A stretch of DNA of 64,000 bases from Polydactylus sextarius. Taxonomy: Eukaryota > Chordata > Actinopteri > Polynemidae. A program made the translations under genes and the position numbers. Within the stretch, counting starts at the first letter, position 1; each line of letters opens with the position of its first letter. The stretch is from assembly GCA_016801845.1 (NCBI GenBank), contig CM028927.1:7650501-7714500 (forward strand). The letters are read 5' to 3'. Below are positions 36,197 to 48,580 of the stretch, one piece after another. The notes beneath the pieces were generated by a model. The model did not search any database. It was not told the DNA's origin and saw only the letters and a program-made list of their open reading frames with translations.

Positions 36197-37022
36197 TTTA
36201 ATAAAGTACAAAACAAACATGAATGAAAACTGTACAATAATTTAAGAATTATTAACCATTTTTTCTTTGTTTCGGTGTTCCACCACGTTCATGTTGAGCA
36301 GAAAAAAAAATGCTACATTTGAGGAAACAGGGTTAAGCGTTTCTATAGGAATAAATAGATTGTAAGAAAAACAGTATAGAATTATATGTATAAAGAATTT
36401 GCAGTGTAGTCCATGTACAATATATACATTTAATCTAAATATATTCAATACAACAACAACAAAAAAACGAACATTCATTGTAACACTTGTCTTCTCACAA
36501 ACAGACTTTCTTTGGGGGTATTTGTTAAATTAGACAGATATTATTGCAGTGCCAACGGAAATTTTAGTATTTCAAATTAAACACATGTTTTAAATAGTAA
36601 TCAAAGTCAAACAGTTTAGGTATGTTGTTGGTACCTTAAAAGATGTTCAAAATAGTCATTTTTTAAAGGAGAAAGCAGTTTCTCCTTTTTCTCCTTAAAG
36701 CAGACAAAACAGTTTCACGTTCAGTTATACTTTGACATAAAAATATTTTTTTTTTAAAAATCAAACCACTCATACATCCATTTTCATCTCACAACAATGT
36801 CAGTAAAAGACATTTAACATCTGTACCAACTCTGGAAAATAGCAGTGCATGATCAGGTTGTGTACTCACACTAATCTCCTTTATCCTTTGTGCAAAAAAA
36901 AAGTGAGCCACCAAAACCAGTGTTTCAGGCTTTGATAACAGAGACTTTAGAAAATAAAGCTACACACTTTATGTCTTCAAGTTAAACGACCGTAAGTTAT
37001 ATCTCAACTCTCCGGCTGGAAA
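36197..37022 (-). other. hepacam2: Probable hepacam2 3' UTR with candidate poly(A) signal
   Basis: AT-rich, stop-dense DNA directly follows the hepacam2 stop. No AATAAA was found on the minus strand here. The variant ATTAAA occurs at 36202-36197 (also near 36430), giving a 3' UTR of about 0.6-0.8 kb. The end is a guess without transcript data. Confidence 0.35.
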
Positions 37023-37136
37023 TTACTTCACCAGCAAACTGTGAGTGGGGGTTTCGGGAACATGTCTGATCACATCGTAGATGGTGGTGTGTATATCCTG
37101 AACTGACTCGAGGCGGGACAGAGATCTGCACGACAC
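37023..37136 (-). CDS. hepacam2: hepacam2 coding exon 9 (C-terminus and stop)
   Basis: 114 nt including TAA at 37025-37023. It encodes VSCRSLSRLESVQDIHTTIY, then DVIRHVPETP and THSLLVK. DxHxTxYxVIxHxP is shared with the human C-terminus. Confidence 0.93.
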   Translation of the reverse strand: MSCRSLSRLESVQDIHTTIYDVIRHVPETPTHSLLVK

Positions 37137-40100
37137 CTGGGGGACAGTTGCATAGGAAAATTAAAACTGTGAAAATACACACACACATTAACTGAGACAA
37201 AATGTGGGTTTGCTGTTTCAACAGTGAATTGATGTCAGTGTTACATCATGTTTCATACCTGTGCAGATTCCATTTTCCCAGGGATGGAGACAAACTCGTA
37301 GATGCCAAAGTCTTCTGTTGCATCTTCATGACCTATTAATACAAAGATATTAACAAAAAGTTATGTTACAGGAACGGGATTAATGTTTTCTCTCCGTGAA
37401 ATGTGACTATGAACATAATATTGTTACTATAAAACCAATACCTGCCTTTTTACACCATATAAGTAAAAATATCTGTTCACAAACAATAGTTTACCTGAAC
37501 GATGGGGTCTCTTCTGCTCTGTCAGCGGTCTGCCAAAAACACATCAATAATTAGTTAATTAAGCTTGTACAGAATGTTGATTAAAGATATATAGTGAATA
37601 ATTCTTGATTACAGTTCATATAAAAGGTCCTTACCTGTTGTATATACTCATAAGCACTAGAATTGATAATGGACAGAAAGGAAGAATGAAACAGTTAATC
37701 ATAAATGAACATTTTTTGTTTGTTTATTTCAAATATCACCTTGGACTTATCTAAAAGCAATAGTTACTTTGCCTGGTTACCTTCAGTTTGACTAACATTT
37801 GCAAGTTATTTACATTTATGATTAGTTAACACGTAAGCCCACAGTGCAGCAAGCCGTTAGTGTTATCTTATTCCAGGAAAAGTTGGCAACGGACAAAAAG
37901 ATGAGTGTGAAACTCTATACACTTTTCACCATCAGTGGTCACCACCATCTTGGCTACTGAGCTCCAGGGGAAATAACACTGACCTATTTTCATTCTTGTG
38001 AAAATGGCAGCCAAGCACACCTAGTATCACTATACTATCGTCAGATAAAATCATGTTTATTGCGTTTATTGGGTTTTATTTACAATGACGCCCGTAATCA
38101 TCGTGTTAATTTGATTCGACAATGCCTTATCGAAATTCACACACTACCACTCCTACTACTAAACGTGTACTACATAGATGTGTGCTGACAGAAGCATCAA
38201 AGATTATGAGACCAGTAATTATCTTACCTCTTTTGGGATGACATGCTCTCCTGAGGAAGAGCAGTGCCATACAGCCAATGATGAACAAAGAGACAACACT
38301 AATGACTGCCAGTGGAGACACAGAACTGCCCTCCTGGGTGTGCTTCTCTTTTCCTATAATCAGAAACAAGGACATTGATATTGACGCCCGATTTAGTAGA
38401 GCTAGCTGCATGGATAGTGGAATATGCTATAGATATTCAAGGTGAATAGAAGGTGGTATATGGTGGATATTACACATGTTGTCTTATTAAAAGCTCAATC
38501 GTAAGAGGATTCCTTGGTTGAGGTTGACCAGTGATTCTGATGTCAGTAAAACATGAATGCTGTCATGTCTTCTGTTGACTCATTAAACAACGTTTTCAAT
38601 CATAGCCGGTATCAGCAGAAACCATCTGAGTCTTTCTCACTATCACCAAGACAACATATCAATGTCGCATTCAGCACACAGAAACTCCACATGCTATAAA
38701 ACTTAGTCAACAAACACAACAGCTGTTATCCTCTGTTTACTTTCCCTGCCACTGAACTTTAATACAAGCTGCAGGCATGGAACCTAGCAACCGAGGATAA
38801 AAGTCAGTTTCATGACAGCTATGTATATTTCATGTAATATCCATGGTGAGGTTTCACTTCTCACCTGTTGTGCACACACTGTTGTGCACACACTTCGGCC
38901 ACAGTATTTCATCTACCCAGTTGTTCTCCTAGCTGACCAGTGTTTGTCATTGTCAAGATATATCGCTGATAGCTCGTCAACCTCTTCTGCTTTTGGCACA
39001 ACGCGCTGTTTACAGAGTGTTTATCTCAGAGGATTCCCATAACCTACCCACGCTCTGTTTTTTCTTGCCATGTTCCACCCTCTACCCACCTGTTCCCAAG
39101 CTGGCCACCACCAGAGTAAACTGGGCTTCGTCCTGCTTCTTTGTCACGTTATTGAAGGCACGGCACAGGTACTCCTCGGCCTGGGCCAATCTGTAGGACC
39201 GCACCTCCAGCCGTGGGCCCTCGGTGATAACCTGGGTTGAATTGTGGCTCTTGGAGATCCATACGTAGGTGTTGGGTGGGTTGGAATCGGCTTGGCATTC
39301 AAAGAAAGCCAACTCTCCTGGGTTGATGGTAAACACCTCCCCTGTCCGTAGACCCTGACCTGAGTTCACCTCCAGATTGTAAGGGCCATCTGCATGCAGC
39401 CAACAATAGGTTTCAGTAAATATGACAAATGCTGAGATGGTGCTTAATTATACAGAATAGTTACTTTTCTAAGAACCGACTCATTATAATGCACGTGTGG
39501 GCTCAAGGTCAAAGACGTTGGGGTTTTAGAGCCATGTACTTCCCATGTACTTCTTCTGAATTTAAGTTGGTTGCCCTTGAATATAGAATTGAACTCACAA
39601 AACAATTCAACATTCACTAGAAAAAAATGATTCTTTTTTTCCAACACCTGGAGTGAACACCTGGCAAACAAGTATTTTATTGCTCACATTGCTTGAATTT
39701 GTGCAAAATAAAATCTATATTTTCACTGATTGATAATCAATGAAATAAAAATGAATAAATTCAACCAATTATTGCAAAACAACTTAATTAGACTTAAAAA
39801 ATATTTAGACATTGAACAATACATATTTTTGTTGCACATTCACATTTCTAATAATTATCAGAGAAAGAAACTGAAAGTTATAAACCTTAAGAGGGTATTT
39901 TCAGTATTCATAGAGGATCCTTGCTTGGAGCAGGATGCTACTGAATACTAACACAAACATGCTTTGTCTATGCAAACAGAAATGATGACAGAGCTGAATG
40001 TACTGGTGCTGCAGTTCTCTGTGTCAAGCTACTATAGCGACACACCCACTGTATGAACACATTCTCTACAGAGAGGGTGGGAAAACGAAAGAAAATTACA

Positions 40101-43100
40101 AGTGTTTACCAGTGATAAATATACCATACTACATGTTTTATACCTCAGTGATACAGAAATTTCAGTTCCAGTTTAGTAAAAACTGTAAAATGTATTCAAA
40201 TGATTTAATGGAAAGATTATTTATATATACATATATTCTCTAAACATCAACTTAAAATTCCCAACTACAGGAGAGTTTATCCCATGCAAATATCATCCCC
40301 GAATTTCACAGAAATTTACATTCAGCCTAGTACTTCCAGGAAAGCCACCTAGAGATAAACAAGTTACAGAAACATGTGCTGTATTGTTATTAGGACAGTT
40401 ACAGACAGAGTGAAACCAGAGTTAAACCAAAATATTTTGTCCCTGAGAAAAGGTGGACAGACATCTTTTGCTCATTTTTGGTCATTTCTGGTCATATTGG
40501 TCAATTTTGTTTGTTATGAGATATTGACATACATCAGCTCACTCTGTATTATAGCTATTGTATTGGTACAAAAGAAGAAGGAGGAGAGTAGAAGCAGAGA
40601 AAAATGATGTTTCTACTCACAGTAAACATTGAGATCCATGCCTTTGCTGCGTCGACCGTGGCTGACTGGGTTGCTGGCCACGCAGTGATAACTTCCCTTG
40701 TCTTCTTTCCTCACAGGACTGATTATGAATGTTGACTTGTCTTTGGAGAAATGGTATCTGTCATTAGGACCCACTGTGACGTTGTCCCTCAGCCACTGGA
40801 ACACAACTCTGGTTCCTCTGTCGACAGAGCATCTCAAGGTTACGTTGGCCATGTCTTCAACAACAGCATAGGATGGGTTCTTCTCCATGACTGGCATAGA
40901 GACAGGGACTAAGGAGGGGGGAAAAAGAAAGATGATAAATTTGGGACTGTGTAAAAATATATGTTATCACACAGATTATCTTGACAAGACAGATCAGATC
41001 TGAACTCACCATCTACTGTCACGTGGACAGTTCTCTCTTCCTTGATAACCAGCCCTGTCTTATTATGAAACTCTATGTTCAGATTCAGATGGTAATCCCC
41101 TTCATCACTCTGGACTAATTTCCGGATCAGCAGAGAAACATTAGGTTCTTTGAAGATGAGGTGGTCTCTATACGTCATGTCAGCAATCGCAGTCTCTTTG
41201 GTAAACGTCACCAACGTGGTCCTGGTGCCACTCGGCCTCGTGTGCGACCAAGTTCCCTGGATCTCAGCGTTGTCCAACGGAAAATGCATCTCCACAGACA
41301 GGAGCAGTGGCTTCCCTTCAATACCATGATGAACTAATGTAGGGATGTGGATGTAATTGCAGCTGACCTCTGTGGTAATGGAAAAGAATAAGGGGAGGGA
41401 AAGAAAGCAAGTTATTGCAAACTGAAACTAAACTGTAGTTCTATGTTCAACAGCTAGTTGCTAACTTAGTCTACCATTTGTTACCTGGCAGTCATGGCCT
41501 GATGAGATGATGATGAGAGCAGTGGGACTGAACCAAAACAGTAAAGCCATGGAGCTCTAAAACCAAAATAATGAGCCGAGAGGCTCATTATTAGAATTGA
41601 GGTAAACTGCAAAGCTGAATGATACTGTTCTACTTTTTGCCATCAATGTATAAAAATGTTGATTAATGCACAACAAAAAATAAAGAGATTGATTTTCTTA
41701 TTATTTACAGTTATGTTGGTTTAATTTGTCTGACGATGCTAAAAGTAATTTGATTGAATATTATCATCGTCACGGATGACAGGACCATATTGTGTTGTCA
41801 TTAAACAGAAATGTGTTGTCTACTTTACATTACATCATGTTTGCTACATGATTAATTAGATTATACAAAAAACAACACTGTTCTATTGATCAGACACAGT
41901 GACGGTTTAAAAGATGAGCTCACGTCCGTTTTGACTGTCTAATCCCATCATCTGTATCCTAGTTTTTAAATTCTCCAAGTCCTGAAACTGTAGTGAGTTA
42001 ATATTGACCCAGCTCACTACAAAGTGTCATTGTTGTCAGACAAGACGAGGCCTGTCTGTGATCTTGATTGTCACTAAACAAACACATGGTGTCTCTGAAG
42101 TAACCAGATAACTGCTGATCTTTTGCACCTTGCTGTGTGTTGTAGCTGTGGCTCGTTGCCAGGGGCAGCTTGTTCACTAGTGACACACTGAAAACAGAAC
42201 TGGGAATAAAGATCAGATACTTTCTCTCAGTATGGTCAGAAGATTCGGTTACCCAGTCTGTCATTGTTTACAAGGCCTTTCTATGCCACCAGCATATCTC
42301 TCTGATGTGTTTCAATCCAAGTGACATTATTTCATATGAGCTTTGACCGGATTCTGTTATTTGGCAGGAATATCTGACAACGCATTTTAAGTTTGATCAG
42401 TGAGATGTGTTTGGACGCCTTCATGAGTAGTCTGTGCTCCTGAAAAACAAGCTCAAAAACTCACAATACTCACAATAATTGCCTGTTTGTCTTTCAGTTA
42501 GCCTCGCTTTTGAGTTTCTATGCTTTTGCCTGTCTAGAACATTTAAGAAATAACTGGAAAATAACAGGGAAAGACTATTTTTGAATCCAAATAAAATTAA
42601 GGCAAAGAATCCAGTCAATACTGCCAATAAGCAATTTGACACAATTTAAGGAAAACTTTTACTTGCAGCCCTGTTTTCCTTTAGATTTTAACCAACTTTC
42701 ATTAACTGGAGTACAACAATAGACAAAAACCTAAAAGCAGCAGTTGTAATTAATTACAAGACCTTAATATTGTATTGGAACCACTGGATATAACTGTCAG
42801 ACCAGTGCTAGATTGTAGATGGAGATTTAAGAATGTGAAGCTAAAGATATTAAATTCAATACCACTCTTACTGGGAAGTAGAAAAAATGCATGCAAAACA
42901 CATTAAATTTGAATATGGCCAAAATAAATTAATGAATAATTCAATGGGGTAAAATGAAGCTCAATGACGCTATAATAGACACTCAGTCTAATTGACAAAA
43001 TTGAGTTGAACACTGGTACATGATGAAGCAGACAGAGACTGAAGACAAAATAGAGACTTGGCACAACCACACACAGTAATTAAAAAATTCAACAATTTTT

Positions 43101-43522
43101 TGGGAAGTACAGTATTTACAAATCAGGAATTGTAGAGCTTGTTGCAGAGAGATTTAGGATGTGTAATTGAGGAAGAGAAGTGGCTGAAAATTATTTTTTA
43201 AATTTAAGGGAAGCTAGAGGGAAAATTATCAGGAAGTGAGGTTCCAATTTGTAGTTGATGAATATATGCTGTGTAGATATTCTTCCTAGTTACTCTATTA
43301 TCTATAATATATTACTATCTATTATTATCTATTATCCATACTCTATCATCACAGTGGTTCGTTTATTATTGAGTGGTTAATTGATTTACAAAAATATCAA
43401 TGAAAGCAGTAAGTTTGCTGTCTCAGTTGCTGTCTAAGTTTGTTAATAATCTCTCTCTGATATATAACCCCCCACATACACTCCCTCATGACACGCACCA
43501 CCCTTACAGGCCTGGAGGGCAG

Positions 43523-43592
<70 letters not shown>

Positions 43593-44676
43593 ATTAGCAG
43601 GAGTGTGCCTGTGTTTACAACAGCTGAGATGCGGTGAAAAGAAAGATTGAGGAGAAGTGTGCCGAGCCCGCTCCTCCTCTGTTGTCCCCAAACAACACAG
43701 ATATTGTTGCAGCGGTACAGAGGAGATTACGGTGACAATGGTCCTTGAGGTGAGAGGATATCTTCGTTTGGTGTCCACACACACATACACACACAAACAC
43801 ACACATTTAAACAACTACATGTGGAGTCTCTTGAGCACCTGCCGGTTATCACCCTCACATACATCCAAGTTGTTTGGATACTAAATAAAGTCACCTGGTG
43901 CATGTCCAAACGCCACCATCCTCTGTCTTCGTTCAGACAGGACAAACAGTGCAACTCATTGAGGGTTGATGATACAAACATCAAAGCAGGGAAGAGCCTA
44001 AGTCTGAGGGGGACTTTTCTGTTAGATGTATCTGGTCATGGGAAAGAAGCTTGTACGTGTCTCTTACCACTGAGTCACAGAGCTGTGGCCTTAGTCACTT
44101 CTTCTTTCCACGGTCCCTGACCTTTTTGTCTTTACTTAACCATCTTAACCAACAATAGAAGAAAAACTAATTCTGTAAAGTCACATGATTGATACGTGGG
44201 AAAAAATGTGTAAAACAAATAAAGATAGACTCAGCAGAATATTTTCAAGATTCAAATTTGAGTTTAAAAAAATAAGGCTTTGGAGTTGTTACAATATCAG
44301 AACGGCAATTTGTTTTTAAAAAGAAATTCTAGTCTTGTGCTACCGGATCTATTTTTGTTGTTTAAATTTTGCAACCCAGTTTCTGCTTCACTGGCCTGAG
44401 ATCTTTAAAAAACAAAGGATTTCACAAGGTTTCTGTGAACATGTTGTTACTGTGCACCACAAAAAACTTCCTCAACTCACTCCTCTGGTTTTTTTTTTTT
44501 TTTTTTTACTCTGCCGACCAAGCAAACACAGCAACCACAGCAACTGCTTACAGCTGCAGCAATACGCTGACAATACTGACACATCAAGCAGCAACATCCC
44601 AGCAGACACATCTCTCACCTGTTAAGATGAACAGGACAGAGCAGATGTAGAGCGCTGTTCTTCCTGTGGCCTCCAT
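37023..44676 (-). CDS. hepacam2: hepacam2, HEPACAM family member 2 (complete, 9 coding exons, 458 aa)
   Basis: Join of 44676-44619, 41369-41010, 40908-40621, 39389-39090, 38353-38228, 37656-37635, 37529-37495, 37332-37259 and 37136-37023, stop included. Visible parts: hydrophobic signal peptide (about 1-22); an N-terminal V-like Ig domain without the usual cysteine pair (about 24-139); C2 Ig domain 2 with C166, W178, C215; Ig domain 3 with C267, W279, C311; transmembrane helix about 350-369 followed by basic RRACHPKR; and an acidic cytoplasmic tail with DFGIYEFVSIPG and TTIYDVIRHVP. N-glycosylation sequons include NVT at 161 and 182, NST at 285 and NVT at 316. Domain order, the NPPNTYVWI stretch and the tail match human HEPACAM2 (about 462 aa). 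The mammalian protein has been linked to Golgi and centrosome function (MIKI); its role in fish is inferred only. Distinguished from HEPACAM/HEPACAM3 by these segments. Confidence 0.93.
37259..37332 (-). CDS. hepacam2: hepacam2 coding exon 8 (cytoplasmic tail)
   Basis: 74 nt, phase 1 to 0, encoding GHEDATEDFGIYEFVSIPG and then KMESAQ. GHEDxxxDFGIYEFV is conserved with human and carries a tyrosine in an acidic setting. The donor is gtatga. Confidence 0.93.
37495..37529 (-). CDS. hepacam2: hepacam2 coding exon 7 (35-nt small exon)
   Basis: 35 nt, phase 2 to 1, encoding RPLTEQKRPHRS. The RPxTE start matches the human RPETEYRK region. The acceptor is ggcag and the donor gtaaac. Confidence 0.85.
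37635..37656 (-). CDS. hepacam2: hepacam2 coding exon 6 (22-nt microexon)
   Basis: 22 nt, phase 1 to 2, encoding VLMSIYN. The acceptor is ttctag and the donor gtaagg. Its size would break the frame if it were skipped alone; exon 7 compensates. Confidence 0.8.
38228..38353 (-). CDS. hepacam2: hepacam2 coding exon 5 (stalk and transmembrane helix)
   Basis: 126 nt, phase 1-1. A Ser/Thr-rich stalk is followed by the helix LAVISVVSLFIIGCMALLFL and the stop-transfer RRACHPKR. The acceptor ends ttatag and the donor is gtaaga. Confidence 0.93.
39090..39389 (-). CDS. hepacam2: hepacam2 coding exon 4 (Ig C2 domain 3)
   Basis: 300 nt, phase 1-1. It encodes YGPYNLEVNSGQGLRTGEVF, then FFECQADSNPPNTYVWIS and QAEEYLCRAFNNVT. 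It is close to human HEPACAM2 and is the segment that fixes the family member. The donor is gtgggt. Confidence 0.95.
40621..40908 (-). CDS. hepacam2: hepacam2 coding exon 3 (Ig C2 domain 2)
   Basis: 288 nt, phase 1-1. VTLRCSVDRGTRVVFQWLRD and KEDKGSYHCVASNPVS give a complete B-strand Cys, C-strand Trp and F-strand Cys triad. The donor is gtgagt. Confidence 0.95.
41010..41369 (-). CDS. hepacam2: hepacam2 coding exon 2 (V-like Ig domain 1)
   Basis: 360 nt, phase 1-1, residues 20-139. It begins EVSCNYIHIPTLVHHG and ends ERTVHVTVD. SDEGDYHLNLNIEF marks the F strand, with no cysteine at the canonical site, as in the human orthologue. The donor is gtgagt. Confidence 0.92.
41370..44618 (-). other. 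hepacam2: hepacam2 intron 1
   Basis: 3.2 kb with the (TG)32 array and a short imperfect CA run (about 43777-43804). No other exon was found. The smaller hepacam2 introns (41009-40909, 40620-39390, 39089-38354, 38227-37657, 37634-37530, 37494-37333, 37258-37137) also hold nothing recognisable. Confidence 0.7.
43527..43591. repeat. (TG)32 microsatellite in hepacam2 intron 1
   Basis: Pure TG array. Overlapping open frames are artefacts of the repeat. Confidence 0.98.
44619..44676 (-). CDS. hepacam2: hepacam2 coding exon 1 (signal peptide)
   Basis: 58 nt, phase 0 to 1, encoding MEATGRTALYICSVLFILT. The chosen ATG lies in GCCATGG, a strong initiation context. Another ATG five bases upstream (44681) is out of frame. 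The donor is gtgaga. Confidence 0.88.
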
Positions 44677-44958
44677 GGCATCTTATCCTCTAGGGATATG
44701 GTGGGACTTCTGACAGGCTGGCAGGCGGGGGAGTGAGAGATGTTGGAAGGAGTAGAGGAGCGAAGGAAAAAAAAAAATAGGTGGAGGACAGGACGAGGAC
44801 GAGTAGGAGGAGCAGGAGAGAAATGTGACTGGCTGTGGTGACAACATTTGCCAGGGAAATAAGAGGAGCTAGCTTTAGCCTGCATACACCCAGGCCCCTC
44901 CCATGTGACACCAGGAGGAAGAAGAGGTCCACCTGGCAGAGAGATAGCACAGTGTGGT

Positions 44959-44961
<3 letters not shown>

Positions 44962-45007
<46 letters not shown>
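44962..45007. repeat. (CA)23 microsatellite upstream of hepacam2
   Basis: Pure CA run about 290 bp above the hepacam2 start codon, so probably close to its promoter. Confidence 0.97.
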
Positions 45008-45009
<2 letters not shown>

Positions 45010-47128
45010 TACACAGCCTGAGGCTGAGGGTTTCACTCAGTTAAAGAGAAACTGAGACAAAAATATAAAACTGTAAGGGGATAGTCGAAAGCAGAATAGA
45101 GTCAGTTTCTTTATGTTATCATACACCATCTGTCTGCTGCTTCACTCCCTCAGGCTGTGAAACAAAGCGAGAGAGGGAGCTTTTAACTGCTAACAGCACA
45201 TTTGGTTCAGTTACAAAGGTCTCCAAAGGCAAAAAAAAAACCCGTTAGTAATCAGTTATTCTGTCCGTAATAATTTTGTGAGTAAGAATCGTCAGGACAA
45301 AGCAAGAAAGAGACCGATACTGAGATGAGGAATGTTTCTCTGACATCGACACTGATTGACCTTTTTAAATACCCTCAGGATGCAGACTCTCATCAAGGTC
45401 ATTTTCAATCTTGTTTTTCAGCCCTCAAAGACAAGTTTCATACATGAAAAATTATTACAAGACAGAAAAATCACAGGTTACTTCTTTGTCTCAAAACCCT
45501 CCCTAATAAATACGTGTTTGGCGTCGCAGCTCATACATGTTTTACTCTCAGGCAGAAGTCAGTAGAGAAGGTTTTTCAATTCCTTTTTCCCGTTAGAGAA
45601 ACTGGGTTTTGTTTGTTTCTGCTGCACGAAGGCCGAGTGTCTATGAAATGATGGCTCCATGGCAGCATCCGTTCTGATCATTTCACAAAGAATTTCTTGT
45701 TGCAAGACACAAAATAGTCACATGTTAAACACTCACCATGCTCCCTTAGTCACTTGTGTATAGGAGAGTTTTTTTTTCTTCTTTTTTCTCTGCATGGTCA
45801 CCCTGTGAAAGGATGTGGTGAAACTTAGCAGTGAACTGCAGCGTGAATGAATTAGGCCATTGTAAGCTGTGTAAATGAGTGCCTGGTTTGGTGATGGCAC
45901 CGTTAAAGAAAGTAATTATTTTCTCTGTCCAGTACATGATCATTGGATGTCCATTTACAACCACTGATACATTTTTTTAAAAAAAAAAAAACCTCAGTTT
46001 TGTTGCAGGAAACACTTTTTAGTCCAAATAGGACAAACGTACGTAAAAAAAAAAAAAGAAAAAAGAAAAATCAAAAAACTCTTAACTAGTATTGCAACTA
46101 CACTTAAAGTATCTAATTGTTACTTCCTCACTTTATGAAGTCGGCTTTCTCCATCAAACCTGCAAGATTCCTCCTCACCTTTAGATGGGGTTAGTGCATC
46201 ATCTACTAGCTGACATACAGCTGCTCTGTACAACCATTCTGGCTTGTGAGACTTTAAATTGAAACAACTGTCTATGATACAACTCCTTGACATAAGTTGA
46301 CAAAAATATCTTATGAGTTTTGTCTTGAACTGTGTTTTTAAAGCAGCGGTCAATGCCTTGTAGAAGTATAACTTGGCTATTTTTCCACAATGAAAGACCT
46401 TAAAATGAGAGAGAAGAAGCAATTTTTGCTGCCAAAAAAAAAAAAAAACACTATTTATAAATTTTGTCTTTGTCTTTCATGACCTCTAATTTTCAGGAGT
46501 CCAGAAAAGAAACTGTTCCCTAATGTATTATGAAAATAGAGATATCTTGAGCAATGAATAATTTAATTATTTGAAGAAAAAAAAAATGCAAGAAGGCTGA
46601 AAACTGTTTCTGCTGAAAGCTGTTTGAAACAATAACATATATTACACAACTTTGGTTTGAGCATTTAGATTGTAAGAATTGTATCTTATTCCTTCAAGTT
46701 AGGTGGCTCCATTTAATAATTGCAATACAATACACGTTTCTATTGTCATTCAAAACGGAACTGCATATTGTCATAAGACTGGCGAATATTGAGAAACAAA
46801 CAGAGCTTACCTAATTGCTGGATGAGGATGTTTTGGACTGTACGCTGACCTTTTTGACTTGACACACTCTGTCCTGGTGACTGAAAAGGAAAAGAAAAAC
46901 ATCCACCCCTGAACTTTAGTGTCAAGATTGTACTGAAACAGCCAATATCTAGTATTTGAATTGACTTGACAGCTGTGTGGATGTTCAGTTGTAACAGAAA
47001 GTTCCATGTGTTTACTCTATGAGAGTATAAGTTTTTATCTGTGGGATTTCATTGATCTGGTCTGGTTCATTTTGGCACCTGCCCTTTGGACTGCTCTTCA
47101 AAAACTAAGACAGCAGTTGAGTGACACA

Positions 47129-47130
47129 CC

Positions 47131-47161
<31 letters not shown>
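47129..47161. repeat. (CACC)n(CA)n short array
   Basis: CACCCACC units run into about ten CA units, in the intergenic region. Confidence 0.93.
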
Positions 47162-47162
<1 letters not shown>

Positions 47163-47591
47163 ACCTCAAATGGGGGCCCTCTTGCTGTGTTAAAACAAGT
47201 CACATTTTCCAGTTTCAGCCTCCCAGGCCATGTCTGTGACTGTTGCCACACTGTGCCACAACTCAGCCTTTCTCTGGAGTCTTTACCTCCTGCTGCCTCC
47301 CACTCCTTCACCTCATTGTCATCACAGTCCTCCTTCTTCGTTAGTTGAACTTTGATGAATTACACCCACCCAAACACCTCCTCACTACTTCTGGATCATT
47401 TCCTCTGCTCACCAACTCATATATCTGTCTTTTCCTGTCTTCTTCTTCTTCTTCTTCTCTTTTTGATCCTTCCTTGACTCCTCTCTCATTCTTCTTCTCC
47501 TCTAGCAGCCTTGGCCTCCAGCTGCAGACACTCAGAGCAGACACAGCACACCAGCCCACATCAAGGCCACACTATTGGCACACGTGTGTGC

Positions 47592-47594
<3 letters not shown>

Positions 47595-47660
<66 letters not shown>
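47595..47660. repeat. (TG)33 microsatellite
   Basis: Pure run in the hepacam2-cdk6 interval, preceded by a TTC-rich tract at 47438-47458. Confidence 0.98.
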
Positions 47661-47661
<1 letters not shown>

Positions 47662-48527
47662 TTCTGGAGCAGTCGTTACAGTGGGGCCACGTAGGGTGTG
47701 AGTGGCCTACTGTGATATACTGTAAGCTCCTATACATATCCCTTTTTCAGTCTGCTTAAATGTGGTAAGAAAAAAAAGATGCAACTGTAGCTACGTTAAA
47801 GGGCCTCACAGTTTTCTCAGAGTGGATGTCGAGGTGCAGAACGAATCTACGTATATGTCTCACCTTTTGAGAACAGTAATACAAGTCAACTTAAATAGTA
47901 ATTCACAAGAACAACAAGCTCTCATGCACGCAATCAGTTACTGTGCAACCAAAAAGAGAAGCGGGTGTGTACAGTTGTCTTTGAGGTTCTTGATAAGAGG
48001 ATGTCACGCCTTCAATGACAGCTTGAAATTCTGTTTGGTTTCATATATAGAAATGTTAGTCAATAGTTGAGAGAGATAGCAAGAAACGCATAGCGAGAAG
48101 GAGAGAGGGACTGGGGTTAAGTGGAGCCGTGAGGGAGCAAAAAAAAATGGGGGCGGGGATGTCTGTGTGGCCTGTGAGTGATTTGATTGGATGCAAAAGT
48201 TTCATTCACACACAAAGATTTATAACAGTGGGAAACGTAGAATGTTGGACACACACGCCGCACAGTGTGTGCGTGCGTGCATGTGTGTGGGTGTATGCAG
48301 ACGCATGTTTTTCCCTTATGCTTGCATGTGAGCAGCAGTTTTTCTTTCTTTTTCTTTTTTATTACTGCTGCACTGTTGAACCCTCCTATCTCTCTATGGA
48401 TCTGACTGTTGTTACCTAAGTAGCACCTTGACTTCTTCTTGAACTGAGTGTCTGAGATGGTTCCTCAGTTTTCTCCTCCACCCTGAACTGCCATCAACAG
48501 TCAAAACAGTGTAAGAGTTTGCAGACA

Positions 48528-48528
<1 letters not shown>

Positions 48529-48580
<52 letters not shown>
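48529..48580. repeat. (TG)n(AG)n compound microsatellite
   Basis: About eleven TG units join about fifteen AG units. A second TG run lies at 48727-48748. Confidence 0.96.

Noticed and set aside
43730..43752. ATGGTCCTTGAG followed by gtgaga, resembling a tiny plus-strand first exon
   Set aside because: No acceptor-bearing partner exon was found, and the site lies antisense within hepacam2 intron 1.
47345..47701. 118-codon open frame
   Set aside because: Made of a TTC-rich tract and a (TG)33 array; low complexity, with no splice or homology support.
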